From assembly GCA_002371375.1 (NCBI GenBank), contig DFIB01000065.1:1-6125 (forward strand): a stretch of 6,125 nucleotides of DNA, written 5' to 3'. Position 1 is the first letter of the stretch. The number at the start of each line of letters is the position of its first letter. This stretch comes from Mageeibacillus sp. UBA3708 (lineage in GTDB: Bacteria > Bacillota > Clostridia > Saccharofermentanales > Saccharofermentanaceae). Made by a program: the position numbers and the translations under genes. Below, piece after piece: positions 4,363 to 6,125 of the stretch. Below the pieces are notes generated by a model that ran no database searches, was not told the DNA's origin, and saw only the letters and a list, made by a program, of their open reading frames with translations.

Positions 4363-5166
4363 ATGATAATAGGACTTGATGTAGGAGGCAGCACTACCAA
4401 GATAGTCGGCATGCAGGATAATGCCATTGTCGCCAAGACGGTGGTTAAGGCGACCGACCCTGTAACGTCTGCTTTCGGAGCTGTCGGTAAACTGATAAAT
4501 GACAACGGACTGGCATTGACTGATATTGAGAAGATCAATATCACCGGTGTCGGCGCCGGATTCCCCGAGGGACCCATATTGGGAATAGATACAGTTACGA
4601 TACAGGAATTTGACGCGACAGGAAAGGGCGGACTTTTTCTGAGCGGTCTTGATCATGCAGTAGTTGTCAGCATGGGAACAGGAACGGCATATCTTGATGC
4701 CACACATGAGGAAGTAAAGCATATCATAGGATCGGGTGTAGGCGGCGGCACGATCGTCGGCCTTTGCAACAGCATCCTTGGAATGGATGACGCCATCAAG
4801 TTATCGGAGCTGGCCGAGCAGGGTGATCTGCTTGCGGTGGATCTGACGATAGGCGATATTACACGTACCGAGATACCGGGGCTTCCGAATGATGCCACGG
4901 CATCTAATTTCGGCAAGGCGGCGGATGATCTGAAAAGAGAGGATAAGGCCGCAGGTATATTTAATCTTGTTTTCCAGTCGATCGGAACAATGTCGGTATT
5001 GTCATCGAGAATAGCGGGGATAAGAGATATCGTTTTTACCGGTCAGCTTGCCGGCTTTAAGCAGTGCAGGGAAGTGCTTCACACTTTCAGGGATCTGTAT
5101 GATGTTAATTTCATAGTCCCGGATGACGCGGTGTTCGGCACGGCTGTAGGTGCCTGTCTGGCATGA
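4363..5166 (+). CDS. coaW: Type II pantothenate kinase
   Basis: This cytoplasmic enzyme phosphorylates pantothenate with ATP, the first and committed step of coenzyme A synthesis. The 267-residue length fits the Staphylococcus aureus CoaW type. It has the ASKHA kinase fold: the phosphate-binding loop GLDVGGSTTKIV at 4-15; EFDATGKG at 82-89, whose Glu82 aligns with the catalytic Glu of the EFDA motif in CoaW; SMGTGTAY at 103-110; GSGVGGGTIVGL at 123-134; DLTIGDI at 160-166; ATASNFGK at 178-185; VFTGQLA at 224-230; and FGTAVGA at 258-264. The combination of EFDA, GSGVGGGT and ASNFG separates it from N-acetylglucosamine kinases and BadF-type ATPases. Type II enzymes are often insensitive to CoA feedback (family knowledge). 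AAGGA at 4349-4353, lying over the stop of lipoprotein 3, supports ATG 4363. The stop overlaps the next start (ATGA). Confidence 0.93.
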   Translation: MIIGLDVGGSTTKIVGMQDNAIVAKTVVKATDPVTSAFGAVGKLINDNGLALTDIEKINITGVGAGFPEGPILGIDTVTIQEFDATGKGGLFLSGLDHAVVVSMGTGTAYLDATHEEVKHIIGSGVGGGTIVGLCNSILGMDDAIKLSELAEQGDLLAVDLTIGDITRTEIPGLPNDATASNFGKAADDLKREDKAAGIFNLVFQSIGTMSVLSSRIAGIRDIVFTGQLAGFKQCREVLHTFRDLYDVNFIVPDDAVFGTAVGACLA

Positions 5167-5933
5167 GCAGGAAGAGCAGCAGCAGAGCTTACGAGCTTGA
5201 CGTTCTCCGCGGCGTTGCAATGATATTTGTTATATTCATGCACGTATCTTGGGATCTGCGGTATGCATTCGGACTTGCGGAGTGTAATTATCTTCTTGCA
5301 CCGTGGTTCGAAGGATTGATGCATCCGTTCTTCCTCGTTGTATTTGTAAGCGTGTCGGGTGTATGCTGCACTTTCTCGAGGAATAATATTATCAGGGGAT
5401 TGAAGCTCCTGATTGTGGCTTTGCTCCTTACGGCGGGATCACTGTTCGCGACATATATCCTGCATTTTGAGTTTCTGGTCATATTCAACGTGCTTCATCT
5501 TCTCACGTGCGGGATCTTTATCTACGCTCTGATCGCTCACATTGAGAAGAAACATCAGGTATCCCCGAAGCTTGTCAACGCGCTTATGGGATTTGCCGGG
5601 ATCTTCGCTATCATATTGGGAGGCACAATATCGGAATTCAATTTCAAAGTGGATTCACCGCTTCTCATTCCGACCGGAATAATGATGTCTTCGACACCCG
5701 CGATGGATGACTATATGCCTCTTTTCCCATGGATCGGCGTATTTATGGTGGGTGCTGTTATCGGAAGGGTGTGCTATGCGGAGAAGAAGACCCTCATTCC
5801 GCCGAAGCGTGATATTACGCGCAGAATTACTGCTCCTTTTGAATTTATCGGCAGACATTCACTCGTGATCTATATCGTTCACCAGCCGTTGGTGATGGGA
5901 ATCTTATATCTGATCTCTATGGTGGTCAAATGA
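5163..5933 (+). CDS. Multi-pass membrane protein, DUF1624 / HGSNAT-catalytic-domain family
   Basis: This 256-residue integral membrane protein has about six to seven hydrophobic segments, roughly at 15-33, 53-70, 78-100, 104-125, 138-154, 186-203 and 233-253. Family landmarks are an N-terminal ELDVLRG (11-17), a His in the first helix (H27), SVSG (63-66), FNVLH (108-112), DYMPLFPWIGVF (183-194), G200-R201, and a C-terminal GRHSLVIYIVHQP (230-242). This pattern matches DUF1624, related to the catalytic part of heparan-alpha-glucosaminide N-acetyltransferase and to the wider family of membrane acyltransferases, which move an acyl group from cytoplasmic acetyl-CoA to an extracellular sugar. The bacterial members are mostly uncharacterised, so the activity is inferred; H27 or H240 could be catalytic. 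The start overlaps the coaW stop by ATGA with no strong ribosome binding site, implying translational coupling. Its link to a CoA-making enzyme suits a CoA-ester user but does not prove it. Confidence 0.85.
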   Translation: MSRKSSSRAYELDVLRGVAMIFVIFMHVSWDLRYAFGLAECNYLLAPWFEGLMHPFFLVVFVSVSGVCCTFSRNNIIRGLKLLIVALLLTAGSLFATYILHFEFLVIFNVLHLLTCGIFIYALIAHIEKKHQVSPKLVNALMGFAGIFAIILGGTISEFNFKVDSPLLIPTGIMMSSTPAMDDYMPLFPWIGVFMVGAVIGRVCYAEKKTLIPPKRDITRRITAPFEFIGRHSLVIYIVHQPLVMGILYLISMVVK

Positions 5934-6125
5934 AGCGGACGGTCAAGGATCCGAAGACAATAAGGGCTGTAGTAAGGCTCGTTATTCCTGTTATTATCCT
6001 GGCGGGGCTTTGTGCTGTTCCGTGGCTGTTTACGCGCGGGGCGGCTGACCTGTACGGAAGGGAGATATTTCCCGTAATAGCGCTGCCTTTCAATGTGTTG
6101 AGCGGTTGTTCTCAGATATCACTGA
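5930..6125 (+). CDS. N-terminal part of a probable DUF3810 membrane protein, truncated by the window end
   Basis: ATG 5930 overlaps the previous TGA (ATGA), and the frame is open for 65 codons to the window edge. The visible part has a basic N-terminus (MKRTVKDPKT), one clear membrane helix (about 13-34, VVRLVIPVIILAGLCAVPWLF), and then ADLYGREIFPVIALPFNVLSGCSQISL. The last segment resembles the conserved DUF3810 pattern in which a Tyr, an I-Y/F-P and a downstream S-x-S-L stretch follow the first helix; those proteins are multi-pass and of unknown function. The assignment rests on a short segment from memory. A generic membrane protein is the alternative. Translation is probably coupled to the gene before it. 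Confidence 0.6.
   Translation, partial: MKRTVKDPKTIRAVVRLVIPVIILAGLCAVPWLFTRGAADLYGREIFPVIALPFNVLSGCSQISL

Noticed and set aside
4231..4722. Antisense frame opposite the end of lipoprotein 3 and the start of coaW
   Set aside because: Composition is that of a shadow frame, and it spans a junction of two well-supported + strand genes.

Overview
The window looks like chromosomal DNA of a Gram-positive anaerobe of the class Clostridia, most likely Lachnospiraceae or a close relative from gut or rumen. This is inferred from strong AAGGAG ribosome binding sites, extended -10 promoters, mid-range base composition, lipoproteins with Thr/Ser/Glu linkers that look like DUF4854, a CoaW-type pantothenate kinase and tightly overlapping genes. 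The genus cannot be fixed from sequence alone. Every gene supported here is on the + strand, and no stretch above about 130 bases lacks a gene or regulatory element.

Layout. Positions 2-265 are the winged-helix C-terminus of a larger regulator that begins outside the window. Positions 270-533 carry a LuxR/GerE-type helix-turn-helix reading frame with an in-frame TAG near its start. Its stop overlaps the start of a 49-codon gene (533-682) that resembles only the beginning of CorA-like transporters. Then comes 711-2384, a sodium/amino-acid symporter of the DAACS (SLC1-like) family fused to an N-terminal domain resembling a degenerate RsbW-type ATPase.

Positions 2512-4350 hold three tandem paralogous lipoprotein genes. 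The first is short. The second and third share an Asp7 tract and a long acidic Thr/Ser/Glu/Pro linker. Lipoproteins 1 and 2 are each followed by a hairpin terminator, and each terminator is followed at once by an extended -10 promoter for the next copy. The block of terminator, promoter, leader, signal peptide and linker is a direct repeat of about 300 bp. The middle gene is mosaic: its 5' part matches copy 3, while its C-terminal domain is closer to copy 1.

No terminator separates lipoprotein 3 from the next genes: coaW (type II pantothenate kinase, first step of coenzyme A synthesis), a DUF1624/HGSNAT-like multi-pass membrane protein, and the start of a probable DUF3810 membrane protein cut by the window edge. 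The last two junctions are ATGA overlaps, so these genes are probably one translationally coupled operon fed at least partly from the lipoprotein 3 promoter. How a lipoprotein, a CoA-synthesis kinase and two membrane proteins cooperate is unknown. An acyl-CoA-dependent envelope modification is a speculative possibility.
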